Positions 16,273-25,883 are shown, counted from the stretch's first letter. The stretch: DNA of 64,000 nt from Ruegeria sediminis (GCF_005938215.1 NZ_VCPD01000001.1:620001-684000); one strand, 5' to 3'. Translations and numbers: made by a program. Notes: generated from the letters alone by a model not told the origin.

Positions 16273-17158
16273 ATTCTATTCCTGCGCAAAGGCGCTGGTC
16301 GCCACCGTCCGCGCCGGCTCGATGAGCGCGGCTGCGGCGGAACTCAAAACCACCAAATCCGCGATCAGCCAGAAGATTGCGCTGTTCGAGGCGGAATTGG
16401 GCCTGACCCTTCTCGACCGATCCGGGCGTGCCGTGACGCCCACCGCCGCGGGTCGCCGGATCTTCGGCATCTGCGTCGGTCCCGTAGACGTCGCGTTGGA
16501 AGCGGAGGCCGAACTCGGCCTTGCACGGGGTGATGCAATTGCCGGGCGCGTGTCGATTTCGGGACCGAACAGCCTGCTTGGTGTGGTCTTCATTCCGATG
16601 ATGCCGGGGTTGCGGGATCGTTATCCGGATATCGAACTGGAGTTGCGTGCGGACGACTCGCGCTCCGACTTCGCTACGGATGATATCGACCTGGCTTTCC
16701 GTACGGGCGCGGTCGCAAAGGGGCGGATCATTGCGGCGGCCCTGCCGCCGACACAGCGCGCGCCCTATGCCAACCCGGAGTTTTTGAACCACCTCCCGCC
16801 GATCACGCAGCCCGAGGATCTTACCGATACCCCATGTATCCTAAGACAGCAGGAAAGTGCCGCATGGTCGTTTGAGAGCGTCGCGGGGAAAAGGCAAACG
16901 GTCGCGCCGAAGGTCGGTCTGCGAGTCAACACGATGGAACTGGCTCACTCGGCAGCACAGGCCGGGCATGGCATCGCAATGTTGCCTTTGCCGCTCGCAC
17001 AAACCGCGGTTGAGACCGGGGCTCTTGCTCGTCTGCTCCCTGACTGGTTTGCCGATCCGGTCAATCTAGCCTTGCTTTGCCGACCTGCGCGCCTTTCCGA
17101 CCCTGCGGTTGCCACCGTCAGGCGGTACATTCTGGATGCCTGCAACACAGCCGCGTGA
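16262..17158 (+). CDS. LysR family regulator of the pirin cassette
   Basis: A 298-residue LTTR. The helix-turn-helix is SMSAAAAELKTTKSAISQKIALFEA (about 20-44) and the effector-binding domain starts near residue 95 (RVSISGPNSLLG). The divergent placement and shared palindrome point to control of the pirin and isochorismatase genes; pirin/LysR pairs of this type are common in proteobacteria. The start at 16262 lies inside the operator. Confidence 0.88.
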   Translation: MNDRFYSCAKALVATVRAGSMSAAAAELKTTKSAISQKIALFEAELGLTLLDRSGRAVTPTAAGRRIFGICVGPVDVALEAEAELGLARGDAIAGRVSISGPNSLLGVVFIPMMPGLRDRYPDIELELRADDSRSDFATDDIDLAFRTGAVAKGRIIAAALPPTQRAPYANPEFLNHLPPITQPEDLTDTPCILRQQESAAWSFESVAGKRQTVAPKVGLRVNTMELAHSAAQAGHGIAMLPLPLAQTAVETGALARLLPDWFADPVNLALLCRPARLSDPAVATVRRYILDACNTAA

Positions 17159-18110
17159 GAGGCTGATCGGGTAAGGTCCGGGCTCTGGCGCCCGGAAAGA
17201 TTCGGCGCAGATGGCCGCTCTCGGGACGCCAAACCGTAGCGTGGTCACCCCAACAGTGGCCGACTTTTGCTCCGCCCCATGGCCGGTTTTTACGCCGCCG
17301 TTGACACCCCTTCTTCAAAGGCTTCCCTGCCACCGCCCCCCAATCCGCCGAAACCAAATCATAGCCCTTGTTGGAGGCAGCGCGCTGCTCCGAATGGATG
17401 GACGCCGGAGTAGTCCAAAACTCGGTCCTGACAGTCGCGCAATCACCTGAATCGAAAGACCCGGCATTGGCTGTAGGAATGTTGAATGACGGCTTTGGGT
17501 CGGCATGAGTTAATAGCACGCAGATTTGGCAGTAGACTAGAGCTGGGATGAGTGGTCGCGCTGAACCGCCCGGGTTTTCCCGGAGGCCGATTTCTCCCTT
17601 TGACGCGGCATTCTTGAACTCATTGCACTGTTCATGAACTTCTGCTCGGCCCGTGCCAACGGGATGCTTCCGATGGGTTGAAGAAGGGTTCGATTGTCGA
17701 ACCTATCGACCTGTATCGGGGTTTCCCATTCGAAGGAATATGCAGTATTTCACAGCCCATTTCTGTCGTTCATCGAGAATGTCACCGCCGCCGCGCAGCT
17801 GCACCGAACCGGACATTCGCTGCGTCCGCGAGATCGTTTTTTGTCTGACGTCGAAGGTGCGGACCCAGCAGTCGTTGCCGTTATTTCATTGAACCTTCGC
17901 TCAAGGCGGTTTGGGACAAGCGCTAAATCCGGACGATCGGCGCTTTCGCGATCTGGTGTAGTTGAAAATTTAGATTCCGCGGATGAATATCAATTTCAAA
18001 GAAGGGTTATGCGGTCGGTTGTTCTGGGCGGTGCACACAGTGTCGTCCCTCTACATCATGGCGCCAAATTGGATTCCTGCTGTCCCTCAGTTCCCTCTCT
18101 CTAACCTTTC
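17159..18110. other. About 950 bases without a supported gene
   Basis: Only short, unsupported frames are present. The piece CTGAACCGCCCGGGTTTTCC near 17559 resembles terminal sequences I associate with IS3-type elements, and the minus strand beyond it may hold a decayed transposase end, but I cannot align it. GACATTCGCTGCG near 17814 and GAATGACGGCTTTGG near 17485 recur in part in other gaps of the element. It is best read as insertion-sequence and gene debris. Confidence 0.4.
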
Positions 18111-19475
18111 CTACTTGTTCACGGGAACAAAAGCCGGTTGTGTCCATTTACCGTCGCGGATGTCCGCGCTTGGCCCGTAGGTGCGCAACACCGCCCAGAA
18201 CGGTCCATCAGGTGCCGGGAGCCAATTGCTTTCCTTGTCCGCACCGGGGCTTTCCTTGGAAAAATACAACGTGAGCGAGCCATCCTCGTTGGTCATCAAT
18301 CCCTCGGTCGAGCTGCCGATCGAGTAACGGTCGAGCGGGTTGTCAACCAGAAGACGTTCCGGCAGCCGATACATCGTGTAGGACCAGAAGTATTCTACGG
18401 GTGGAAGGTTTCCGGCTTCGAAAGTCACCGTGTAGTCCGCCTTGCTGCCATCCGTGAGCTCGCCATTGGCGTCGGTGGGCAGCGTAAAGTAGACCGCTTG
18501 ATCCGTCGTGTTGCCAAAGATGCCGACAAAGACCCCCATGGCCCGGCTGATGTAGTCCGTTCCCACAATCTCTCGCGTGTTGAAGAACAGTGCCGGGTCA
18601 AAACTCTGCTCGGACAGGGATTGAAGTTCGGCGCGCGCCGCATCGATACCCGCCTGCATCGCGTCCAGGGTCGTCTGATTTAGAGCTTCGGAGTCTAGCA
18701 TCTTCCCGTCGCCGAGACCAATCTGCGCCATCTCGTCATAGACGGCAGCGTCGTCGGGATGTGGCGTGGTAAACGGCAACAGGAACTCGACATAGTCGAA
18801 GAACGCCAGTGTCGTTTCGTCTCCCTCGTTCCAAGTCGGCCACGCGACCGTAGGCGCGGCCTCAGGAACAGGCGTGCCCGCAAAGGAGCTGAGCGGTTGC
18901 AACAGGTAACTCTGCTGGATCTCTTGCACCCGATCCATGCCGCCCATAGCGGAGAGCATTTGGGTCCGGGTAAGCGACCCAAGAAAGCTGCTTTCCCCCT
19001 TGATGACCCGCTTCACGTCCTTCGGCACTTCCCCACGCCAACCCGGCGCAGCAAGGAGAAAACTGTGGCCCTTGTTGCCGTCATTGACCGAGCCGGGGTT
19101 GTCCAGGACATAGCCCCACAGGTCGTCCCACTGTGACGTATAATAGCGCTCTTCCTCGATCTCCGGCATCGTGAGAACCCACGGCTCCGCGCGCAGGTCG
19201 AGCCAGGCGTAGGAGTAGGGTGTGTCGTTGTTGGGCGTGACGATATCCGTGTCTGCCGGCGATGAGGTGCCCAGATGCAGCCATTCTCCAAAGCCGCCCT
19301 GTGCAATCGCCTGAGCGTGCATGGTGCGGTAGTTCATCACCAGTGGAAAGCTGAAGATGTAGGCGTCCTTGGCAATCCGGGTGATCTCGGCAGGCGGCAT
19401 GGTGGCGAGCTTGTCGGCCGTCGCGGAGGAGCCCAAACCGAACGAGGCTGCGAGTATCAGGAAAGTGCGGAGCAT
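18111..19475 (-). CDS. Exported DUF1254/DUF1214 protein, copy 1
   Basis: A 454-residue protein with a Sec signal (about 1-20), an N-terminal DUF1254 domain (YIFSFPLVMNYRTM, VTPNNDTPYSYAWLDL) and a C-terminal DUF1214 domain (SYTMYRLPERLLVDNP, LYFSKESP, NWLPAPDGPFWAVLR). The family is widespread and exported, with no settled biochemical role. A second family member follows immediately upstream on the same strand, and both are divergent from an AraC regulator. Confidence 0.88.
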   Translation of the reverse strand: MLRTFLILAASFGLGSSATADKLATMPPAEITRIAKDAYIFSFPLVMNYRTMHAQAIAQGGFGEWLHLGTSSPADTDIVTPNNDTPYSYAWLDLRAEPWVLTMPEIEEERYYTSQWDDLWGYVLDNPGSVNDGNKGHSFLLAAPGWRGEVPKDVKRVIKGESSFLGSLTRTQMLSAMGGMDRVQEIQQSYLLQPLSSFAGTPVPEAAPTVAWPTWNEGDETTLAFFDYVEFLLPFTTPHPDDAAVYDEMAQIGLGDGKMLDSEALNQTTLDAMQAGIDAARAELQSLSEQSFDPALFFNTREIVGTDYISRAMGVFVGIFGNTTDQAVYFTLPTDANGELTDGSKADYTVTFEAGNLPPVEYFWSYTMYRLPERLLVDNPLDRYSIGSSTEGLMTNEDGSLTLYFSKESPGADKESNWLPAPDGPFWAVLRTYGPSADIRDGKWTQPAFVPVNK

Positions 19476-19558
19476 GCCGGTCCCCTATGTCAGTGGATAT
19501 CGATTGATGCTTTGGGTCGTCTGGGTCTTGCGTCAAGAAACTACTGATGCGCGCAGGG

Positions 19559-20998
19559 TCAATTCGCTTTCTCAATGTCCGGCAGAACCCAGCTTCGATC
19601 AAAATAGGCTTCTGTTGGAGAGTAAAAGCGCCAGTATGGGAACCACGCCTTGCCGGGCACTGTGGGTATCCAGTTTGTCGCGCCTGCCGCAGGCTGATCC
19701 GGGCCGATGTAGAGCGTTACCGATCCGTCGCCGTTGACATCGAGATCCATGCGCGATGATTTGTCGGCCACCACCTGATCGTTCACGATCGGTGCGCGGG
19801 TCGACACGTCATAGACCGTAAGTGACCAGAATTCTTCTGCGGGCACGTCGGGGGGCACATTCAGGACATAGTTGTTGGCGCCGTCCAGCCAGTCCCCATC
19901 GGCATCCCTGTAGGTTGCCAGATAGATCTGCCCCCAGCCAGGCCGATCGGATTGCATTGCTGCGTCGTTGGTCACAGCTTCGTAGAACCACGCTGCCCGC
20001 CCATCGAGCGCGTCGTAGTGTTCCCACCGTTGGTCAAGTGGAGAACTGGTCGCGAGTTCCCACATGGACCCATCGGCATAGTGCGATTGCTCCAGCCGAG
20101 GGTTGAAGAAATCGTTCGCCTTGGCCATCGCTTCACCGACGAGGGCGGCCTCTGTCATGATCTGCTTTTGTCGCTGGTCCGGTGCAAACGGTTCGCCGAT
20201 CTCGATGCCGAGCGGTTTGAGCATCGCCATGAAAAAGCGATCCCGTTCCGCAACAGGCTCCCGCAGCAGGATGTCCGCCATGATCTCGAAATACTCGAAC
20301 CCGCGCGGCTGCCAGCCCTGCCAGGGGCGGTTATCAACGTTGATTACTTTGGTGCTGTGCTCCTGCCCCATTTCCGAAAGCGGGTAGATCGATATTCCCT
20401 GGAGGTCGGTGACCTGTTGGGCCTCTTCATCCGCGAGCAGACGAATGCCGAAAAAGATGCTGTTGGTGTCGGACTGGAAAACCTGGGCGTTTTCGACGGT
20501 GGGCGCTTCCGTTCCGGGTGGGTAGAATACGTAGCGGCCGGGCTCGGTCATCTGGGTGATCCCAATCTGCCACATTGTGTGCATCGCGCCCCGCACCTCG
20601 GCCTCTGGCATGTCAATCACGACAGGCCCTGTCTCGGACATGTTGATGAAGCTCAGAGCATAGGGCGTTGTGGTATTGGCCGTCAGCAATCCGTATTTGT
20701 CGATCGTATCTCGGTAGAGGACGATGTCACCGGATTGTGCATCAAAAACATCCTCATGCTGTTGTTGCCATTTTGCAAACGACACAATCGGAATGGCCCA
20801 GATGTACGCCTGCGTGGCGCGCTGAAAATCCATCTCGTCGAAGAGCTTGGCCTGTGTCTCCAGCGTCGGATACCCGTTCTCGAAATCGTGTGTGAACTCG
20901 AGCGACCCGATACGGGTGTCGATGGTTTCTTGCCCATGCGATGCGCCGGCAAGGGAAACGATTACGACGGTTGCAAGAAGTGTTGCTCTCGGTCTCAA
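19559..20998 (-). CDS. Exported DUF1254/DUF1214 protein, copy 2
   Basis: A 479-residue protein of the same family as its downstream neighbour but clearly diverged. The DUF1254 part has YIWAIPIVSFAKWQ and TANTTTPYALSFIN; the DUF1214 part has VYDVSTRAPIVNDQ, LYIGPDQPAAG and NWIPTVPGKAWFPYWRFY. I start it at TTG 20998, which follows GGGAG and gives a clean signal peptide (RPRATLLATVVIVSLAGASHG); an open GTG at 21082 would add 28 non-signal residues. An 83-base gap separates it from copy 1, so they are probably co-transcribed. Confidence 0.85.
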   Translation of the reverse strand: MRPRATLLATVVIVSLAGASHGQETIDTRIGSLEFTHDFENGYPTLETQAKLFDEMDFQRATQAYIWAIPIVSFAKWQQQHEDVFDAQSGDIVLYRDTIDKYGLLTANTTTPYALSFINMSETGPVVIDMPEAEVRGAMHTMWQIGITQMTEPGRYVFYPPGTEAPTVENAQVFQSDTNSIFFGIRLLADEEAQQVTDLQGISIYPLSEMGQEHSTKVINVDNRPWQGWQPRGFEYFEIMADILLREPVAERDRFFMAMLKPLGIEIGEPFAPDQRQKQIMTEAALVGEAMAKANDFFNPRLEQSHYADGSMWELATSSPLDQRWEHYDALDGRAAWFYEAVTNDAAMQSDRPGWGQIYLATYRDADGDWLDGANNYVLNVPPDVPAEEFWSLTVYDVSTRAPIVNDQVVADKSSRMDLDVNGDGSVTLYIGPDQPAAGATNWIPTVPGKAWFPYWRFYSPTEAYFDRSWVLPDIEKAN

Positions 20999-21127
20999 TT
21001 TGCTCTCCCGCGAGGCCCGTACCCCGGCACTATTCAAAAAAATTGGTGCTTGGTTGATCTTGGCTAGAGCCGAATTGTACACTCCCGATGAAGATTACGT
21101 TTATCATTTTGCGTCAGGCCAACCATT

Positions 21128-22129
21128 ATGTCTCAACCCTTGTCGTTGCCCATGACCGCGGCGTCGGCCGTCGGAGCCATACCGGGAATGCTTGTGGACC
21201 GGGTTGGCGAACGCGGCCTGCACAAGGCTTTCAAGAACGCCGGGCTTCCCCTGACCGTCATGGATACGCCGCGTGCAGCGATCCCCCTGAACGGGCTGGC
21301 AGTACTTTGGAAAGAGGCGGCGAGGGCGACGGGTGATCGCACGTTCGGGTTCGTTGGTGGCAAGGAAATGACCGTCCAGACCTACGGATTGTGGTTGGAA
21401 TATTGTGCGAGTGCGCCAACCTTTCGGGAGGCTCTCGCAAGGATCCCCAAAGCCTTGGGCTTTCACCAGTCCGGCACCCAGTTCACATTCCGGGAGAGCC
21501 ACGGTGTCGGCGTGCTGCGCTACTATCCCGCCTGGCCTGGGCGCTTTCCGCAGCACACCGATCACATCGTGGGGTCCCTCGTGCGGTTTGCAGCAATCTA
21601 TTGTGGACCGCGGTGGCGTCCCGCATGGGTCGAGTTGGACTATGCACGAGACACCTCATGGCGCACGATCGAGCGGAAAATCGAGGCACCCCTGGTGTTC
21701 GGCGCTACGACGCTTGGGATTGCCGTCAGTTCCGACGACCTGAAGAAACCGCTTCTACTAAAACATCCCCGGGCCCTGACACTTGCAGACGTGGCCGCAG
21801 AGGCCGCGCTCGCGACTTCACCGCACCTTGCCTGCCCGATCGCGAACGCAATTGCCTTTAGATTGCTCGACGGGAAGGTCGACATCGACGGCGCGGCAGC
21901 ACTTTGCGGGATCGGGGTCCAAGGCTTGCAACGACGGCTGCGAATGCGGGGGGTGAGCTATCGCGACTTGTTGAAGAAGATCCGAATGCGCAGGGCAGTT
22001 GCTCTGCTGACCGAAACGGACCAGCCCATTTCCGAAATAGCCCTGAGGCTAGGCTACGAGGAACACCCTAATTTCTCCCGTGCGTTTAGGAGATCCATTG
22101 GAAAAAGTCCGTCCGAGTTTCGACGATAG
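21128..22129 (+). CDS. AraC family regulator
   Basis: A 333-residue regulator with an N-terminal arabinose-binding-like domain of the OruR/AraC-type and a C-terminal double helix-turn-helix (SYRDLLKKIRMRRAVALL ... ISEIALRLGYEEHPNFSRAFRR). It is divergent from the two DUF1254 genes with 129 bp to the predicted TTG start, and is the natural candidate to activate them. Confidence 0.88.
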   Translation: MSQPLSLPMTAASAVGAIPGMLVDRVGERGLHKAFKNAGLPLTVMDTPRAAIPLNGLAVLWKEAARATGDRTFGFVGGKEMTVQTYGLWLEYCASAPTFREALARIPKALGFHQSGTQFTFRESHGVGVLRYYPAWPGRFPQHTDHIVGSLVRFAAIYCGPRWRPAWVELDYARDTSWRTIERKIEAPLVFGATTLGIAVSSDDLKKPLLLKHPRALTLADVAAEAALATSPHLACPIANAIAFRLLDGKVDIDGAAALCGIGVQGLQRRLRMRGVSYRDLLKKIRMRRAVALLTETDQPISEIALRLGYEEHPNFSRAFRRSIGKSPSEFRR

Positions 22130-22468
22130 AATGCGCGTTCAATGGCGCCTACGGCAAAGAGGTTCCGCTCTTGTTGGTGGCGTTTCTACAAAAATTTCAA
22201 AGCAAAGAAGCGTTCCGACCTTCTAGTAGGTCTCACCACGGACCAAACGGCTGCTTTGGAGCGACCGACTTTTGACTTGAAACATATCCGGCAGCCTTGA
22301 AGTAGTTCCAACATTCTTGAGGAGAGAAGAGATCGTGGATTTGTAGTTCGTAGGGGCACAACTGCTCATGCCTTCCAGCTTTCCAACTGGGTTCACGCAG
22401 TGAATCCTTTACTCGATTTGTGCAACAAGGCCTCAGAAATCAAGAATTCGTTCTCGCGTATGTCTTAG
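22130..22468. other. Gene-free stretch
   Basis: No supported gene. The segment is AT-richer than its neighbours and contains TTTGTGCAACAAGGCC near 22420, similar to sequences often seen at ends of IS5-like elements, but no transposase frame accompanies it. Confidence 0.4.
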
Positions 22469-22837
22469 CTAGCTCTGGTTGGGTTCCCACAGTTCGATCG
22501 GATTACCGTCCGGATCGTGAATGCGCGCAAATCTTCCAATCCCCTCCATCTCGACTTCTTCGCCGCTTTCGATTCCGGCAGCGCTCAATTCCTTGAGCGT
22601 CGCATCGAGGTCCGCAACGCGGAAGTTCAGCATGAAGGTCCGGTCTTTGGGAAAATAGTTGCTGTCCTTCGGGAACGGCGCAAAGACCGTCACGCCTTGC
22701 TCACTGATCCAGGGCTGCATGTTGGGCGAAGCCGGGGTTGGTGGGATGCCCAGATGGGTCTCGTACCATTCTGCCAGCGCAGCCGGATCTTCAGATCTGA
22801 AGAAAACGCCGCCTATGCCAAGAACTTGTGCCATCAT
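22469..22837 (-). CDS. VOC family (glyoxalase-like) protein
   Basis: A 122-residue single-domain vicinal-oxygen-chelate protein. Both beta-alpha-beta-beta-beta units are readable (VLGIGGVFFRSEDPAALAEW and NFRVADLDATLKELSAAGIE), with a metal-ligand Glu in the closing motif DPDGNPIELWEP. Typical roles are glyoxalase-like detoxification or dioxygenase chemistry; substrate unknown. Its start overlaps the methyltransferase stop as ATGA and AAGGAG precedes it. Confidence 0.88.
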   Translation of the reverse strand: MMAQVLGIGGVFFRSEDPAALAEWYETHLGIPPTPASPNMQPWISEQGVTVFAPFPKDSNYFPKDRTFMLNFRVADLDATLKELSAAGIESGEEVEMEGIGRFARIHDPDGNPIELWEPNQS

Positions 22838-23493
22838 GAATCTCCTTTGGTTTTTTTGGCGCTTTGGCTTCGATGACGATCGCTTTTCTGGCCAACGACA
22901 CATATCGCCGGAGTGGCGCCGCCAATGATCTCGATCTCGGTCACGTTCTCGAAACCGACAGCATGGAGCGTGTCCTCGATGCTGGCGATCATACGTCTCG
23001 CGGTCCTTGAGCCATCCGTATCCAGCCGTGGTTGATAGGTGGTCAGGCAAAGCCCGCCCTGAACCAGAGCATCGAAGGCTGCACGAAAGAAGCCCGGTTT
23101 GTCACCCAGGAACTGGATGACATTCAATGAGAAGATGCGGTCGAAGGAGTCCGGCCACCGGGCGAGGATCTCGATCCCGCCCTCGATCAGTGCGACCCTG
23201 TCTGCGACCCCCTGTCTTTCCAACCGGTTGCGGGCTTGCCGGATCATCACACCGGAATGGTCAAGACCGACCACCCGGCCAGACGTCACGACAGAGGCGC
23301 ATTTCGACAGGGCCAGACCGGGACCGCAGCCGATTTCAAGCACGTGGCTGTCGGGCTGAAGGTCCAATAATTCGACGGTTTTTTCGTTTCGCAAGCGGTT
23401 CGATGGCCGCGCCGCCATGATCCGGCCGGCCAACGCGCCCAACGGGCCAGATGGATGCCGAAACTGCGCGACGATCTTTGATTTCACGGGCAT
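22834..23493 (-). CDS. Class I SAM-dependent methyltransferase
   Basis: A 219-residue methyltransferase with motif I VLEIGCGPGLAL, the acidic residue in VVGLDHSGVMI and motif IV SFDRIFSLNVIQFL. The N-terminus (AQFRHPSGPLGALAGRIM, RPSNRLRN) recurs in a group of small methyltransferases I know from alphaproteobacteria. Start 23493 overlaps the upstream membrane gene as TAATG and its stop overlaps the VOC start as ATGA, so three genes are translationally linked. Confidence 0.88.
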   Translation of the reverse strand: MPVKSKIVAQFRHPSGPLGALAGRIMAARPSNRLRNEKTVELLDLQPDSHVLEIGCGPGLALSKCASVVTSGRVVGLDHSGVMIRQARNRLERQGVADRVALIEGGIEILARWPDSFDRIFSLNVIQFLGDKPGFFRAAFDALVQGGLCLTTYQPRLDTDGSRTARRMIASIEDTLHAVGFENVTEIEIIGGATPAICVVGQKSDRHRSQSAKKTKGDS

Positions 23494-23714
23494 TACACGT
23501 TGCCTGCTCGGGATATCCACAGTGGCATCGCCAGCGACCCGCCAACCGAAAGGCCTAGAATGCCAAGGGCAAGCACATGACGATACGCCATCTCTGGAAG
23601 CCCCAGCAACTCGACCGCAAAGGTGTTCCAGGACCACAGGGCGGCGATGCCCCATACGAATACCGCCAGAAGGCCGATCACGAGGGTCCTGCCGTGCCGT
23701 TTCGATTGCTGCAT
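23493..23714 (-). CDS. Small membrane protein
   Basis: A 73-residue protein with two hydrophobic segments (TLVIGLLAVFVWGIAALW and HVLALGILGLSVGGSLAM) and no recognisable family. It lies between marR and the methyltransferase, 4 bases after the marR stop, and is coupled to the methyltransferase start (TAATG). Probably an inner-membrane accessory of the cassette. Confidence 0.75.
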   Translation of the reverse strand: MQQSKRHGRTLVIGLLAVFVWGIAALWSWNTFAVELLGLPEMAYRHVLALGILGLSVGGSLAMPLWISRAGNV

Positions 23715-23718
23715 CCTG

Positions 23719-24171
23719 TCAGTGTCCTTTCTCCATCATGGTTTCGAGTGCGTCGTTCAGGCGGGCCAACAGGCGGGCCGAGGCTGCGACATCATGCGCG
23801 ACCAGGGCTTCGGCCAAAGCGGCCATCGGCGCGTCTTCGCGGGCCTGAATCTCGGCAAAAAGCTCTTGGCCCGCCGGCGTCGGAAGATAGAGCCCCGATC
23901 GCTTGTGATCCGGGTTGTCCTGCGCTTGGACAAGGCCCTTCTCCAGCAGGGCGTTCATGTTTTTTTGTACATGCTGGCGCGAGACACCCTTGGCCCGGGC
24001 GATATCGGGCACCGTTTGCGGCGCCTTGAGGATCAGGGCCTGAAGGACCGCCCGCATCGAGGGATTGATTTCAAGATCGGCATGCAAGGTTTCGGCAACG
24101 GATTTGAGCCGGTTGAATGCCGTTCTGACTTCTCTGATCAGCGCGGTGAGTTCTTTCTGCTGCTGCGTCAT
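23719..24171 (-). CDS. MarR family regulator, second
   Basis: A 150-residue MarR protein with HTH TVPDIARAKGVSRQHVQKNMNALLEKG and wing DNPDHKRSGLYLPTPAG. It is first in the operon with the membrane protein, methyltransferase and VOC genes. I start it at ATG 24171 (GGAG 7 bases upstream); a TTG at 24189 is also open. The two TGACA/TGTCA operators just upstream should be its sites. Confidence 0.88.
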   Translation of the reverse strand: MTQQQKELTALIREVRTAFNRLKSVAETLHADLEINPSMRAVLQALILKAPQTVPDIARAKGVSRQHVQKNMNALLEKGLVQAQDNPDHKRSGLYLPTPAGQELFAEIQAREDAPMAALAEALVAHDVAASARLLARLNDALETMMEKGH

Positions 24172-24191
24172 TCGAGGCTCCGGATTCAAAT

Positions 24192-24235
24192 TGACAACCT
24201 AGATGTCATTATGAGATATGACAACCTAGATGTCA
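24192..24235. promoter_or_regulatory. Two identical operators of the second MarR
   Basis: The 17-base unit TGACAACCTAGATGTCA occurs twice without a mismatch (24192-24208 and 24219-24235), 27 bp apart. Each has inverted 5-base arms TGACA/TGTCA. They lie between marR and the divergent hydrolase gene and should control both. Confidence 0.75.
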
Positions 24236-24252
24236 AGTTTATGGTGCTGCCA

Positions 24253-24963
24253 ATGTTCACACAAACCCATCTCCTAGTCGGAGCCGCGATCTTCGCCAGA
24301 CCGGGGCACCTGGCCGTTGCACTGGCTGGCTTGGTGGGTGCGCTGCTGCCGGATACCGATGTCTGGGCGATGTTCGTGGTGGAGCGGTTGCAGGGGGCCA
24401 GCGGATGCGAGGTGTTTCACTATCGGTATTGGGAACCGCCATGGACAACGCTTCAGATGCTGCTGAACTCGATCCCAGCCTATCTCGGCCTCGTCGCCCT
24501 GAGCCTCACCTGTCTGCTTTTGCCTGGCGACCGGTCGCGCGGCGTCGCGTTGATCGTGGTCGTTTTCGCAAGCTCTGCATTGTTGCACGTCGGTATTGAT
24601 TTCCTGCTGCATCATGACGATGCGCGCGCGCAGTGGATGCCGTTCACGGATTGGATCTTCCGCTCGCCGGTCTCCTACTGGGATCCTCGTCACCACGGCC
24701 AGATTTTCATGCTTTTCGAGATCGGCCTGGGGCTCGCTGTCGCCACGCTGATCGGACTTCGGTTTGGGACGAAGCGCGTGTGGGCGGCGGTTACGCTTTT
24801 GACCCTTGGCTACGCGGGGTCGATTGCCGCGGGCCAGATGTCTGGCGGCGATCACATTCGGGGGCCGGGTTCCTGCGAAATCCTTGAGCGGAATTCCCTA
24901 TCAAGGCCCCCGGCCATTCCGGACCCCTTGAACATTGCCCTGCGGAGTGATGCCCATGCCTGA
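24253..24963 (+). CDS. Membrane-bound metal-dependent hydrolase (YdjM-like)
   Basis: A 236-residue multi-pass protein. The opening FTQTHLLVGAAIF with a histidine, the LLPDTDVWAMFV acidic cluster, HVGIDFLLHHDD and DPRHHGQIFMLFE fit the family annotated as membrane-bound metal-dependent hydrolases (LexA-regulated YdjM is one member). Function is unknown. Divergent from the second marR. No ribosome site is clear; ATG 24241 is an alternative start four codons earlier. Confidence 0.75.
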   Translation: MFTQTHLLVGAAIFARPGHLAVALAGLVGALLPDTDVWAMFVVERLQGASGCEVFHYRYWEPPWTTLQMLLNSIPAYLGLVALSLTCLLLPGDRSRGVALIVVVFASSALLHVGIDFLLHHDDARAQWMPFTDWIFRSPVSYWDPRHHGQIFMLFEIGLGLAVATLIGLRFGTKRVWAAVTLLTLGYAGSIAAGQMSGGDHIRGPGSCEILERNSLSRPPAIPDPLNIALRSDAHA

Positions 24964-25582
24964 AGCCCAGTCCACAAGATGGCGCGGAAAAACCTGGGCG
25001 GCATGGGGCACCCTTGCAATCACCTGCGTTGCCTACGGGGTCTTTGCGCTCGCAGCCGGTTTCGGTCTTGCCGAAAGCGAAAAGACGCGCGCGCTTCCGT
25101 TGCCGTTTCAGATCCACGCCTTGGCGGGTGGTATCGCCCTGATCACCGGGATCGCGCAGTTCAATCCCGCGATCCGAAACCGATTTGTCCGGGCGCATCG
25201 CTGGAGTGGCCGGACCTACGTCTTGGCCGCCTGCCTGGCGAGCATTGCGGCGGTGCTCAATGCGGCGTTCTTCGACGTGAGCTTGGCCGCGAGAATGTCG
25301 TTTGTTTTGCTGGGTTGCTGTTGGCTCCTGTCCACTCTTCTCGCCTACTGGATGATCAGGAAACCCAACGTATCTTTGCACAGGGAGTGGATGCTGAGAA
25401 GTTTTTCCCTGGCCCTTTTCTTCGTGACGTTCAGCTTCTGGGTGCCGGTGCTGGCAGGAAACGGGCAAGGAAAAGACACCGCATATTTCCTGGCGGTAAC
25501 GATGAGTTGGGGCCTCAACCTATTGGTCGCTGAGGTATGGATTTGGCAAACGCGCACTGGTGGCAGTGCGCCAGACACCTGA
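24956..25582 (+). CDS. DUF2306 membrane protein
   Basis: A 208-residue protein with about six hydrophobic segments, matching the DUF2306 family by its central part (QIHALAGGIALITGIAQF ... RFVRAHRWSGRTYVLAACLAS). The His-x-x-x-Gly and HRWxGR features could ligate a cofactor, but no function is established. Its start overlaps the end of the hydrolase gene by 8 bases, so the two form an operon controlled from the MarR operators. Confidence 0.8.
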   Translation: MPEAQSTRWRGKTWAAWGTLAITCVAYGVFALAAGFGLAESEKTRALPLPFQIHALAGGIALITGIAQFNPAIRNRFVRAHRWSGRTYVLAACLASIAAVLNAAFFDVSLAARMSFVLLGCCWLLSTLLAYWMIRKPNVSLHREWMLRSFSLALFFVTFSFWVPVLAGNGQGKDTAYFLAVTMSWGLNLLVAEVWIWQTRTGGSAPDT

Positions 25583-25883
25583 CCGAACGCGAGATCGACT
25601 CTGCCGACGATAGACCCGCATAGACCCGCTGAACAGCGAAAGGCCAGCAAATGCGGTTTGCGGACGTCCCCTAAAAGCCTTGAGTTGTCCGCAAATTGTG
25701 ATGGTCACCCATACGAGGCGAAGCTGCTGCTTCGAAATCGGCAACCAAATGGCATAAACGGCCGATTCTGTGGGAAAATACCTGTTCGCGAGCGCGGAAC
25801 CCCGGCCCGCAGGCAAAGGTTCCTTTTGACGCATTCATTCGAAGGTCAGGCTCCTTCAAGACCCGTCGGCACCTGCCCGGAGT
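25583..25883. other. Gene-free stretch between convergent genes
   Basis: About 300 bases between the convergent DUF2306 gene and the 25884-26276 gene. No frame with a ribosome site and no clear terminator hairpin are seen. Confidence 0.4.

Noticed and set aside
17540..17700. An IS3-family insertion sequence
   Set aside because: Only one terminal-like stretch is seen; no transposase frame or matching second end, so it is at most a relic.
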